Assembly (NCBI RefSeq): GCF_005049105.1
Contig: NZ_SUKA01000003.1
Coordinates: 310,001 to 374,000 of the forward strand
Reading direction: 5' to 3'
Length of the DNA: 64,000 nucleotides
DNA from: Sphingobacterium alkalisoli
GTDB lineage: Bacteria > Bacteroidota > Bacteroidia > Sphingobacteriales > Sphingobacteriaceae
Part shown: one piece after another, positions 44,572-53,151 of the stretch
Numbering within the stretch: the first letter of the stretch is position 1
How the letters are laid out: each line of letters starts with the position of its first letter
Program-made: the position numbers and the translations under genes
The notes under the pieces: model-generated
What the model was told of the DNA's origin: nothing
Database searches by the model: none
The model's input: only the letters and a program-made list of their open reading frames with translations

Positions 44572-45852
44572 ATGAACAATGCATATTTAAAAAATCCAGA
44601 AGATGAGTGGGACATTCGATGGTATCTAATCGAAGGAGGAATACTTGAATCCATTCAATATGGCACTTATGAATCTTTCAAGAAAAAGCTATGGGACATC
44701 CTCGTTATTCTCACATCTCAAAACAATACAGGAGAAACAAAAGAGGAATACATAATTGATCATTTAGATAACATCATCTTAATGGTTAAGGGGGGGCATT
44801 ATTTTTTACATCATAAAAGACGTTTAACGTATGAAGAAGACTGGATAGATATCCAATGGCTACCAAATCCTTACCGCTGTTTAGAAAAATATCGACCTCG
44901 CGAAGACGAAAAGCTCAATCATCATTTAGCGCATTTCGATTATAATTTCACTCAATTAACACGAGAAGAGATTCAAAATTTTGTCATCGCATTTGAGAAT
45001 TTTTTCTCCGAAATGGATCTGTCGTCTTGGCTAAACTTGTTAGATGATTGGAAAAGATGTATAAGTGAGAATGAATCCATCTTCGAAAGTGGAGGTGAAT
45101 ACGCAGCTTTAAAAACTTACGAACAGCTCTTAAAACTACGTGAAGCTTGTTATGTAGCTTACCACTGGGCGGCCATTGATTATCCACCACCAAACAAATA
45201 CTTGATAGTTGACTACCTTGGAACAGATTATATAAACGGTTATCAAAGTGCCAGTCCTTTAGTAATGGCTAGCGATACTTTTTATGAACAAAGCTATAAT
45301 AACGTTAGACAAAGCATTTTGTATTTGTACCCCACGTGCCCCTGTGGAAAAGGCGGCATAGTATTGACTGCTCGTGATCTGCGATATACTTTAAGGTGGT
45401 TGCTCCAATCCGGATGGATGTTATTACAAACAGATTATTTTCCTGAAGACTGGCTTGATCCAGACAAGATTGACTTTTTACGCTGTCCAATACCAGAAGA
45501 AGATATAGCAACTTGGAAGCCGAAGAGTTTAAGCAATAAAAGACAAAAAGACATTCCAAAGGCTTTGTCAAAATTGTTTTATGGCGTTGATGTACGCGAA
45601 GAGATATACATGGTTGAAAGCAGAATCATGACCTATCTAGAGGGCAAATATTCCGAAAAATATAAAGATTTAGACAAAGAGGAAGTTGCCACAAGAGAAA
45701 GACTATTGGAAGTTTTAGATGTGTTAACTCTAATCGTTTTGGATCTGCGCAAACGTAGAACCAAGAATGAAGGTGTATGCTATCCGCCAATATTCGATCA
45801 TGATAAGCAGACAGAATTACAAAAAGTTGAAAATGAAACCGGAAATTTATAA
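44572..45852 (+). CDS. Uncharacterised 426-residue protein, third gene of the operon
   Basis: No known family recognised. Features: N-terminal tryptophan-rich WDIRWYLIEGGILESI, an FENFFSEMDLSSWLNLLDD region, PPPNKYLIVDYLGTDYING near 212, YLYPTCPCGKGGIVLTARD (CxC near 255) with no partner cysteines, and a helical, charged C-terminal third (LDKEEVATRERLLEVLDVL). No signal or membrane segment. Three bases separate it from the HEPN gene, so the two products are surely made together and may form a complex. Confidence 0.7.
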   Translation: MNNAYLKNPEDEWDIRWYLIEGGILESIQYGTYESFKKKLWDILVILTSQNNTGETKEEYIIDHLDNIILMVKGGHYFLHHKRRLTYEEDWIDIQWLPNPYRCLEKYRPREDEKLNHHLAHFDYNFTQLTREEIQNFVIAFENFFSEMDLSSWLNLLDDWKRCISENESIFESGGEYAALKTYEQLLKLREACYVAYHWAAIDYPPPNKYLIVDYLGTDYINGYQSASPLVMASDTFYEQSYNNVRQSILYLYPTCPCGKGGIVLTARDLRYTLRWLLQSGWMLLQTDYFPEDWLDPDKIDFLRCPIPEEDIATWKPKSLSNKRQKDIPKALSKLFYGVDVREEIYMVESRIMTYLEGKYSEKYKDLDKEEVATRERLLEVLDVLTLIVLDLRKRRTKNEGVCYPPIFDHDKQTELQKVENETGNL

Positions 45853-45855
45853 GTT

Positions 45856-47586
45856 ATGGGAATTACAAATAAAAATGATCAGACTGATTTAAATAGCATC
45901 ATTCTGATTCTAGCAAGCAGATACAATATCGATCGGATATTCCTGAATACCTACTATGCTGTTGATGTTCCTTTCTACGAGTTGGTTATCCTATTATCCA
46001 ACAAGGAGCATAAATCTGTAGGCGAACTAGATCCACAGATTAGAATGTCCTTAAAGGATTTTCCGAAGTTTCATCATGTCACTTTAGTAGCGTTTCAGGT
46101 AAAAAGTAAGCTTATTGATGGGAACTTATATTTACACATGACCTGCCATCCAGATAAACTTATTTATCAAAATCCATCGTCAAAATTCGAGCTATACCCT
46201 GAAAGGCATTCCAACGAAAATACGCTGGAGTCGGTAAACGAATTATTTGCGCGTGAAAATCATAAAATTAATGAGTTTAAAGAGGGCTACTATTATTTCA
46301 AAGAGCGAGGATCGCTTTCACACGCAGGATTTATGTTGCATCAGGTATTTGAGTTGCGGTATAGATGCATGGAGATTATGGTCATGGGAAAGGAGCGCGC
46401 AACGCACTCTATCAGGTCTCACCATCGTTATCTGGTTAGAATGGCACCGTCACTAGCTACTATATTTAAAGAAGGCAAGCCAGATGATGAAATTATGCTC
46501 CAATTTTTAGAGGGAGTATATCGGGCGGCACGCTATGAAGATGATTTTGACGTGGATCTTGATATTCTACTGAAGCTGGAAGAACGGATGGAAAACTTCA
46601 TGCAGATCACAGACACGATATTTCAGGATTCCGTGACGAATTTTAAAAACTACCCTTTTGAGGTCGATAATCCGAAAGAGAAATTAGAACATCGTGTCGA
46701 AAGTCAAGAAAAGTCGCTACGAAGCATTTCTAATGACGATACTATGAAGCCGGAATATGATGTCTACAAAAGCGCTGCTGATAAGAAGTTGGAATTGATT
46801 ATTACTCGTTTGATGAATGCTATTGACATACAAGGCATCTATCTAGTTGGTCAGCGAATTAGATCATTTGTTATCAATGGTATTAATAAACCATCAAATA
46901 CAGCCATTTATGATTACTACTTCGATTTGCTAATTGTCAGCGAAAACGATATTCGGGAGACAATAGGTAATATACAAGCGTCGATAAACAAGGAATTAAA
47001 CGTTTCCGTTTTATTCCTTTCCTTCACTCGATATCAAATACAAAAACAGTTGGATAAAAACAGTCCATTCTTTCATCAGTCTTTGCAATACGTCGATCCA
47101 CTGCATGGTGTGGGGAGCAATTTATTGAACTGGGAATTTCATGAACACAATGGAGAGCGCACTCAAGACGAGATGAACGAGGCGAAGACAAAATGGTACC
47201 AAAGAGAAAATAACGCAAGTGGCTTCTACAATGGAGGTAAGGCGATCGATCATTCCGAAGAGGTTGAAATTAAAGTACTTCTTTATAATCAAGCTATTGA
47301 ACAAGCATGTTTGGGTTTACTAGAATATTTTTATGACTATGCGCCATACCAATACAATCTAAAACATTTGTTCAGTCTGTGTGCTAGTTTATGGCAATTT
47401 CCAAACGATATCTTTCCACGTAATACCGAAGAAGAAAAAACACTATTCGATGAATTTGCGCAAACTGTAAAAGATACCCGGTATCAAGGCTGGTCTATGG
47501 TTGGTTGGGATGAAGCGTACCGGTACGACGAACGGTGTGAGCGGTTTATAGAACATTGTAGCGACGTCGTTCGCGGTAAATTATAA
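45856..47586 (+). CDS. Tandem NTase-like/HEPN protein, last gene of the operon
   Basis: 576 residues made of two related halves. Residues ~10-110 and ~315-420 resemble degenerate minimal nucleotidyltransferase folds (YELVILLSNKE, and YYFDLLIVSENDI); residues ~150-250 and ~470-570 resemble HEPN domains (LSHAGFMLHQVFELRYRCM then HSIRSHHRYL; VLLYNQAIEQACLGLLEYF then QYNLKHLFSLC). HEPN/NTase proteins of this type are frequent in toxin and defence systems of Bacteroidota. The NTase catalytic GS...DxD appears lost. A terminator-like hairpin follows. Confidence 0.7.
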   Translation: MGITNKNDQTDLNSIILILASRYNIDRIFLNTYYAVDVPFYELVILLSNKEHKSVGELDPQIRMSLKDFPKFHHVTLVAFQVKSKLIDGNLYLHMTCHPDKLIYQNPSSKFELYPERHSNENTLESVNELFARENHKINEFKEGYYYFKERGSLSHAGFMLHQVFELRYRCMEIMVMGKERATHSIRSHHRYLVRMAPSLATIFKEGKPDDEIMLQFLEGVYRAARYEDDFDVDLDILLKLEERMENFMQITDTIFQDSVTNFKNYPFEVDNPKEKLEHRVESQEKSLRSISNDDTMKPEYDVYKSAADKKLELIITRLMNAIDIQGIYLVGQRIRSFVINGINKPSNTAIYDYYFDLLIVSENDIRETIGNIQASINKELNVSVLFLSFTRYQIQKQLDKNSPFFHQSLQYVDPLHGVGSNLLNWEFHEHNGERTQDEMNEAKTKWYQRENNASGFYNGGKAIDHSEEVEIKVLLYNQAIEQACLGLLEYFYDYAPYQYNLKHLFSLCASLWQFPNDIFPRNTEEEKTLFDEFAQTVKDTRYQGWSMVGWDEAYRYDERCERFIEHCSDVVRGKL

Positions 47587-47595
47587 ATATATGTT

Positions 47596-47625
47596 AAAGA
47601 CGTTGTCTTTTTCGACGACGTCTTT
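47596..47625 (+). terminator. Terminator-like hairpin after the operon
   Basis: AAAGACGTTGTC and GACGACGTCTTT pair over 12 bases with one mismatch around a T-rich loop, ten bases after the HEPN stop. The trailing sequence TGCTATTTCC has only a poor T-run, so efficiency is doubtful. Confidence 0.5.
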
Positions 47626-47978
47626 GCTATTTCCTCTTATCCCCCACTTCTTTACCAAAACCGATCAGATTCACCATTTCCCGGAGACGTGAACGCAGGC
47701 GATTGCCACACTAGATTATGCTAATGTTGGATTTATCGGGCATTACTCCAGCTGGCTACCTAAGTCAAATGCTGTGCTTACGGAGCGATTTGGAAAACTT
47801 CTTCGATCAAGGCGTACAACGTTTATAGACATGTCCTTGTTGTTCTTGGACTGAAATATCTCTTTTCCTGTAAAACATTCGTGCTACAAGCCAAATCTTC
47901 CTATAATACTAAAGTGCCCCTTCTCGAGTACTCTGCCTGAAGCATACCGATTCAATGAAATATACCAATTATTTTGTT

Positions 47979-48293
47979 CAGGCTCATATCAAAATAACGG
48001 TACTTTAAATTATATCAACGTAATTATAATATAATTTGACGTTGTTTCATATAAAATTAACGTAATTTAATAATGTTATACAGTTATCTTATAAAATAAT
48101 TACGTTAAGTAGGGTCATTTTTAAGTTATTTTAATTTATATTAACGTTCATATCATATATTACAACGTATTCATATTTTACAATACCGTAATTTAAAAAA
48201 ACATTAACGTTAATTTTTAATAAATCTACGCTATTGTATTTTAAAATAACGTTAATATTAGTTATATTAACGGCATATCAGTATACAATTACA
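47979..48293. repeat. Exact 21-bp-period AT-rich array
   Basis: Fourteen or fifteen consecutive units of exactly 21 bases, each ending about ATTAACG. The CG dinucleotide is at 47998, 48019, 48040, 48061, 48103, 48145, 48166, 48187, 48208, 48229, 48250 and 48271; at 48082 and 48124 it is AG and at 48292 CA. Between these nearly every base is A or T. Stop codons occur in the frames inspected. The 21-base period equals two helical turns, so the CG sites would face one side of the DNA. No spacer/repeat structure of CRISPR type. Confidence 0.9.
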
Positions 48294-48363
48294 TCATATT
48301 TCCTCGGAGTGAGTGTCATTATCTGATCTAACATATAAATAAGTAAATCTAAAAACGTTAATT

Positions 48364-49014
48364 ATGAGCTACATACGTGCATTAGGAGGCTTCGGTCAGC
48401 ATAGAGATAGCGTGCTATTAGTAGAAGCGGATGTTATACTTTCGTCAATGGAAGGAAATCCTCACTTCCCCGATCCCACTCCATCGCTTTCAGAAGTGGA
48501 AAGTGCCTATAATGAGTATTTGAGGAACTTGGCACAAGTTAACTGGACGCAGGGACGCGTCGACAGGGTGCTCAAACGAGAGAGTAAGGCACGCTTAGCC
48601 ACTCTATTAGGCGAGTTGGCGGCTTATGTCAATTTTGTGGGCAAAGGGAAATTGTCTATCCTTTATACATCGGGGTTTCCCGTATTTACAGGACGGAAGA
48701 AGGGAACGGTCCCTGGGGCACCTACCGGCGGTCGGCTTTCTGATGGGCAACTATTCGACGAAGTCCGTTTCGATTTCAATCCGTTGGGCAGAGATCTGAC
48801 CTATGAGTGCAAGTATGCGGTATGGACATCATATGATGAAGTTGAAGCCCATTCGCCAAAACTTCAGTGGGAGAATTCACTTTTTACTACCCGATCCCGG
48901 AATAACGTGATTAAGGGTATACCATCCCGATCAACAGTTTTCATTAAGGTACGCGCTATAAATAGCTACGGAACCGGAGACTGGAGCGATGTTGTGAGTT
49001 TGAGGGTACGGTAG
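48364..49014 (+). CDS. FN3-like protein of Bacteroidota
   Basis: 216 residues. The N-terminal part (FPDPTPSLSEVESAYNEYL, then LLGELAAYVNFVGKGKL) is a helical module widely found in Bacteroidota proteins of unknown role; the C-terminal ~100 residues form a fibronectin type III-like fold (VPGAPTGGRLSDGQLFDEVR, then VFIKVRAINSYGTGDWSDVV). No signal peptide is visible. It stands alone right after the 21-bp array and before a tRNA-3'-like fragment. Confidence 0.82.
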   Translation: MSYIRALGGFGQHRDSVLLVEADVILSSMEGNPHFPDPTPSLSEVESAYNEYLRNLAQVNWTQGRVDRVLKRESKARLATLLGELAAYVNFVGKGKLSILYTSGFPVFTGRKKGTVPGAPTGGRLSDGQLFDEVRFDFNPLGRDLTYECKYAVWTSYDEVEAHSPKLQWENSLFTTRSRNNVIKGIPSRSTVFIKVRAINSYGTGDWSDVVSLRVR

Positions 49015-49040
49015 GGTTTTGAATATCGTCTGTTTACTAA

Positions 49041-49073
49041 TTTGTGGAGCTGGAAGGATTCGAATTCACTGAC
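49041..49073 (-). repeat. tRNA-3'-end-like fragment
   Basis: On the minus strand this reads GTGAATTCGAATCC followed by TTCCAGCTCCACAAA: a T-loop (TTCGAAT) and an acceptor-like end. It shares TTTGTGGAGC and near-matching bases with the cores of repeats at 27.6 and 41.8 kb. No full tRNA is present. Likely the boundary of a second integrated segment. Confidence 0.5.
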
Positions 49074-49158
49074 CTATCTATAAAACGTGTTAATTGCTGT
49101 TTTAACATAATTCCCGAACAACAATTGTGAGGTACCAACGTTTAAAAAATTAGAAACT

Positions 49159-50052
49159 ATGAGTATATATTATCAAGATGAATTATATGGAAACTTTAAA
49201 ATTGAGGGGATTTTAGAGGAACTCGTTCATACAGAACCCTTCCAAAGATTAAAACGTATTCATCAAGGCGGTGCAATTATCGTTGTCCGACCTGATTTGA
49301 ATCAAACACGATTTGAACATTCAATTGGAGTTATGAAACTAATTCAGGTTCTAGAAGGCAGTTTAACAGAACAGATTATGGGTTTATTACATGATATTTC
49401 ACATACAGCCTTTTCACATCTTATTGATTATGTTCTTGATCTACCTGAGGAGAATTACCACGAACAGATTTTTACCGAAGTAATGCAGCATCCTGAAATT
49501 TTAAGAGTAATTGAAAAATATGGATTTAGCATTGATCAGCTTTTAACTCCAAACAAGTTTACTATTCTGGATTACCCATTACCAGGCTTATGTGCTGACA
49601 GAATTGATTATACACTACGGGATTTAATGAAGTTAGAGCAGATCACAAAAGCGGAGGTTGCATGGTTTTTAAAGGGCCTCGCAATTGTCAATAACAGAAT
49701 AGTTGTTACCGAAGTCGAATATGCCCAATGGTTCAAAAATAAGTATACTTTTCTCGTTGAAGAATATTTTAATGGAAGGGACAATAAGCGTGCAAATAAA
49801 TTCATGGCCGCCATAACAAAAGAGTTATATGGCAACGGAAATCTGACACTGGCAGATTTTAATGAAGACGATTTTCAGGTTTTAAAAAAAATAGAACATG
49901 TTCTAAAAATAGACCTCCATACATCGTATCAGGACTGGTTATCCAAACAGGATTTTAATATTTTGTTCAAGACTAAACCAAGAGATGTGGATCCAGATGT
50001 GATTGTTGAAAACCAGTTATTTAGACTGTCCCAGATTAACAATAATACGTAA
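49159..50052 (+). CDS. HD-domain phosphohydrolase (dNTPase/SAMHD1-like group)
   Basis: 297 residues. LVHTEPFQRLKRIHQGGAI and TRFEHSIGVMKL lead, HD motif GLLHDISHTAFSHLIDYVL near 77, and CADRIDYTLRDLM near 155, all typical of the metal-dependent HD superfamily with similarity to dGTP triphosphohydrolases and SAMHD1. Possible substrates are dNTPs or nucleotides. Located just beyond the accessory segment; could be part of it or core. Confidence 0.88.
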   Translation: MSIYYQDELYGNFKIEGILEELVHTEPFQRLKRIHQGGAIIVVRPDLNQTRFEHSIGVMKLIQVLEGSLTEQIMGLLHDISHTAFSHLIDYVLDLPEENYHEQIFTEVMQHPEILRVIEKYGFSIDQLLTPNKFTILDYPLPGLCADRIDYTLRDLMKLEQITKAEVAWFLKGLAIVNNRIVVTEVEYAQWFKNKYTFLVEEYFNGRDNKRANKFMAAITKELYGNGNLTLADFNEDDFQVLKKIEHVLKIDLHTSYQDWLSKQDFNILFKTKPRDVDPDVIVENQLFRLSQINNNT

Positions 50053-50115
50053 TGTTACCGCTTTCTATTATGATTCAAATAAAGAATACTCTGACTTAAG
50101 CTAGTTTTCATATCT

Positions 50116-52326
50116 CTACAGATTTGCTAACTGCGAAACCAAAGTCTGCCAATCGAAACCAAATTCCGTAGAAATTAGCTTACCCTCGGGCGTAATGATA
50201 TATTTACTTGGATAACCTCTTACTTTATAAGCTCCCTGAATTTTGTTATCCGACATCAGTACAGGTATTTCATAGTCATTGTCAGACAAAAAATGTTGAA
50301 CCTTCTCTTTGGTATCATGGCAAGCGATGGTCATGAAATCTATTTTACTCTTTTGATCCTTCTTTAATCCGAGATAATATTTGTTTAGTTTAGGCATCTC
50401 TTCCACACAGGGGCCACACCAGGTTCCCCAAAAGTCAACTACCGTCCATTTACCTTTGAACTGCTCGGAGGTAAAATCCTTGTCCTGTAAATCCTTTAGC
50501 GAAAACAAAGGTGCATCCGGAAGTTGAGACATAACCTCTTTCTTAAAAAATGTACTGAAGCTCGCTTCATCATAATTTTCACGGTAGAAAGCTGATAAAC
50601 TCTGAAAGCTACTGCCCGGATTATTCAAGAACTCTTGGACATAGCTTTGGAGAGCAACATCCTTCTTGCCGAGCTTACTCAACGCAGTAAAATAATCTTC
50701 GCTATAGTTTTCCTTTGATTTTAGAAATACCCTATCATAGAAACTTCCGTATGCTTTTTCTGCTCCATTTTTTGGGGAATAATAGGCCGCTTTCTCCAGA
50801 AAGGAAAGCGCTTGTTCTTCGTGATCTATTGCACGTTCATAACCCAAATAATACGCATACGCTAAATGCGCTTTCTGTATGAACCTAAGCTCATTTGTCT
50901 CCTCTTCATATAATGGTGCTATTTTATCAATAATATGCTGCAACGTCTGCAACCCATGTTCTCCTTTTTTAAAGAGAAGTTGTTGCAGGAGCAGTGCATA
51001 TCGACCGGCATTCCCTTGATTCCAATATGCCTCACCTGTATTGAGGATTGCTTGCTGGAGGAACTTTACACTATCTATGTTTTCTGTTTGCAACGCACGT
51101 GCCCAAAGGTACATGGGCTGTGCAGCGGCTTTTTCTCTCTCGCTAAACTGACTGGCAATGATCTGCAGTCTTTGGGATGCAAGGGTATCCTTGGCTAAGA
51201 TATGCTGACTTAGCGAATACTGTAGATAATCGTATAATTGCTGGTCATCTAACAACGGAATTATTTCACGGAATTCGTCGGTCGAGAGATCGTCCGAATT
51301 GATCTTATTACTTAGGTGATGGGTACCTGCTAGCATACCTGGTGACACGCTGCTTAACGCTTTGTCGTATTGTTTATAATCATCCAACTTTTGCATATGC
51401 CTTAATTTAGCGATAATAAAATTACGGTCATCTGCATACTTTGGTTCGTATACCTCTATATATTGCTCTAATTTAACACTATCCACTTTGTCTCCGAGGT
51501 TTAAAGCCGTGCTCCAGTAGCTGCCCTTAACGAGCATATCATAATAGTCATTCTCGATTGGATTATCTTGAGATTTATCGCCTCGTTGTATGGACATTTT
51601 ACTACGACTTGTTATCTTCTGTCCATCGTCCATGACATAGGTGCTTTTCACATTCCTATCTCCGACCTGTACGAGATAATTTTTAACATCGAAACGAGTA
51701 TTCCCTTCCAATGTAGATAAACTGTCTAATTTTGAATAATTAACATGTATTTCTGCCTTATCTCGTTGTAAGATATGATAGGTTACACCGTCTTTGGTTA
51801 TTTCATTTTCTTTTAGTGTCTTTGAGTCCATCGATGCTAGGCTGGAAAAATATAGCGCCTGTGCTAAATTTGACATTCCGGAAAATGTCGTAACCACCGC
51901 ATTTGCGAATACATCTTCCCGTATCTCCCAATCGTGAAGCTGTCGTTTAATCTCATCTTTCCATAATGATGTATCTACATTTACCAAACCTTTATTGACC
52001 GTAAATTGCAGCGGTTTCTTTAAATAATAAAGATCGCTAAGCGCTGCTGTCGAATTCAGGAAGTCTTTGCTTTTATTAGGTGCTCCGGTGGAAAATGCGC
52101 GCCCCGTAGCACTTTTGTCCTCAAAATCAAAACCGTCTACTCGGAGTTCCATAAGTCGATTCTGCCCTGACAAGCTTTTTATCTCCTGTAGCGTGACATA
52201 GTAGGTTTTTTCTTCGATCGACGTGCCCGTACTGTTATTAAATTTTATAATGTAATTATATGTTGTTCTTTTCTGTGCTAGACAAACTTGCGTACATAGG
52301 AATGATAATATGAGCAGATACTTCAT
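50116..52326 (-). CDS. TlpA-family thiol-disulfide redoxin, large
   Basis: About 736 residues. A signal peptide MKYLLILSFLCTQVCLAQ starts it, a long beta/alpha region of TPR-like helices follows, and the C-terminal ~140 residues are a thioredoxin-fold TlpA/ResA domain with the redox motif WGTWCGPCVEEMP near residue 635. Typical of secreted Bacteroidota redoxins that reduce or shuffle disulfides in the envelope; the partner is unknown. Confidence 0.9.
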   Translation of the reverse strand: MKYLLILSFLCTQVCLAQKRTTYNYIIKFNNSTGTSIEEKTYYVTLQEIKSLSGQNRLMELRVDGFDFEDKSATGRAFSTGAPNKSKDFLNSTAALSDLYYLKKPLQFTVNKGLVNVDTSLWKDEIKRQLHDWEIREDVFANAVVTTFSGMSNLAQALYFSSLASMDSKTLKENEITKDGVTYHILQRDKAEIHVNYSKLDSLSTLEGNTRFDVKNYLVQVGDRNVKSTYVMDDGQKITSRSKMSIQRGDKSQDNPIENDYYDMLVKGSYWSTALNLGDKVDSVKLEQYIEVYEPKYADDRNFIIAKLRHMQKLDDYKQYDKALSSVSPGMLAGTHHLSNKINSDDLSTDEFREIIPLLDDQQLYDYLQYSLSQHILAKDTLASQRLQIIASQFSEREKAAAQPMYLWARALQTENIDSVKFLQQAILNTGEAYWNQGNAGRYALLLQQLLFKKGEHGLQTLQHIIDKIAPLYEEETNELRFIQKAHLAYAYYLGYERAIDHEEQALSFLEKAAYYSPKNGAEKAYGSFYDRVFLKSKENYSEDYFTALSKLGKKDVALQSYVQEFLNNPGSSFQSLSAFYRENYDEASFSTFFKKEVMSQLPDAPLFSLKDLQDKDFTSEQFKGKWTVVDFWGTWCGPCVEEMPKLNKYYLGLKKDQKSKIDFMTIACHDTKEKVQHFLSDNDYEIPVLMSDNKIQGAYKVRGYPSKYIITPEGKLISTEFGFDWQTLVSQLANL

Positions 52327-52469
52327 TGGCATATTAGATTAGATTTACACTAAGATAGGGAATTTGTTTCAATATTTGCATCTCAAAGCTATTATTGCGT
52401 GGAGATATGGTCAACGGTCCGAAATTCCAAAAATCCACTGCTTTGGAAACATGTTTTTTGTTGCTGTAA

Positions 52470-52646
52470 TTAAATAATGCTAAATAACTCATCTAATCTA
52501 TCGAGCTTTTTTTGCATAACAGGATCGTGAACAATATAAAGGTATTCAATAGCGGTGTAGATTTCCGCTTCGGGCTTTCCCTCGTCCACCATTGTAGCGA
52601 TAGTAAGGTATTCATTTTCAAAAACCGCTTTTCCATATTTATACAC
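52470..52646 (-). pseudogene. Open frame likely from a decayed or split gene (58 codons)
   Basis: On the minus strand: YKYGKAVFENEYLTIATMVD, EGKPEAEIYTAIEYLYIVHD and LDELFSII, then a stop at 52470. It lies directly after the frameshifted lipoprotein gene and may be its former C-terminal half or a separate small protein. No homology recognised. Confidence 0.35.
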
Positions 52647-52700
52647 TATCCAGCGATGCCGCTATTATTTCTTTGGTGTCTTCTTTTGCCGGTAATTTTT

Positions 52701-52976
52701 CTACTTTTTTTGGGCTTCAACTACGGGAGTGATTACATATTGGTGGACGTATTCTACCGCAGTACCTTTGACTACTTCATTGTTGCGGACTACAGTAATA
52801 TTGTCCTTTGATTTCATTTCCTGCAAATTACGGAAAAATTTAGGCGAGTAGTGCGATGTGATATTATTGACATTTAGCCAGGTTTGCGCAACTACTTTAT
52901 CAGGTGAGACACCGTTGCAGGAAAATAGGCTTATCACAACGGTAAGAAGCATTATTGTCTTAGCTCTATATTTCAT
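52701..52976 (-). CDS. Small lipoprotein, probably frameshifted
   Basis: 91 residues: MLLTVVISLFSCNGVSPDKV has a lipoprotein signal with cysteine, then WLNVNNITSHYSPKFFRNL and VEYVHQYVITPVVEAQKK before the stop at a run of seven A (minus strand). One added base there continues the frame as VEKLPAKEDTKEIIAASLDS to 52639, so the gene may be about 111 residues with a homopolymer indel (real or sequencing error). Function unknown. Confidence 0.5.
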   Translation of the reverse strand: MKYRAKTIMLLTVVISLFSCNGVSPDKVVAQTWLNVNNITSHYSPKFFRNLQEMKSKDNITVVRNNEVVKGTAVEYVHQYVITPVVEAQKK

Positions 52977-53007
52977 GTGTCTATCATTTTAAATCGCTAA
53001 TACTTTA

Positions 53008-53136
53008 TTATTTCTTTTCGTTGAGATAAATATCTATAAGACCATCCTCCGAAACAAATGATTTTTGATATGCTTCCAATTCTTTTGCTTTAACAGCAAT
53101 CGCTTCCTGTTCAAAGTCGGTACTGTTCAATTGCTC
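53008..53136 (-). pseudogene. Gene remnant without start codon
   Basis: On the minus strand, right after a stop: EQLNSTDFEQEAIAVKAKEL, EAYQKSFVSEDGLIDIYLNE and KK stop at 53008. It has no ATG but could use TTG at 53130. Likely the C-terminal scrap of a lost gene next to the membrane protein. Confidence 0.3.
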
Positions 53137-53151
53137 TTATGAATTAGCCTT

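Noticed and set aside
47693..47854. Short open frame in the 47.6-48 kb gap
   Set aside because: 53 codons without a start codon or recognisable motif; likely chance.
47979..48293. CRISPR array
   Set aside because: Units are 21 bases with no conserved repeat/unique spacer alternation and no cas genes nearby.
47979..48293. Heptad-repeat coding sequence (21 bases = 7 codons)
   Set aside because: The frames inspected contain stop codons within a few units, and no start or ORF spans the array.
49041..49073. Complete tRNA gene
   Set aside because: The T-loop is partial and the T-stem does not pair properly; nothing upstream folds as a tRNA.
52701..52976. Programmed frameshift at the seven-A run
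   Set aside because: No pseudoknot or conserved longer product is visible; sequencing error or decay is simpler.
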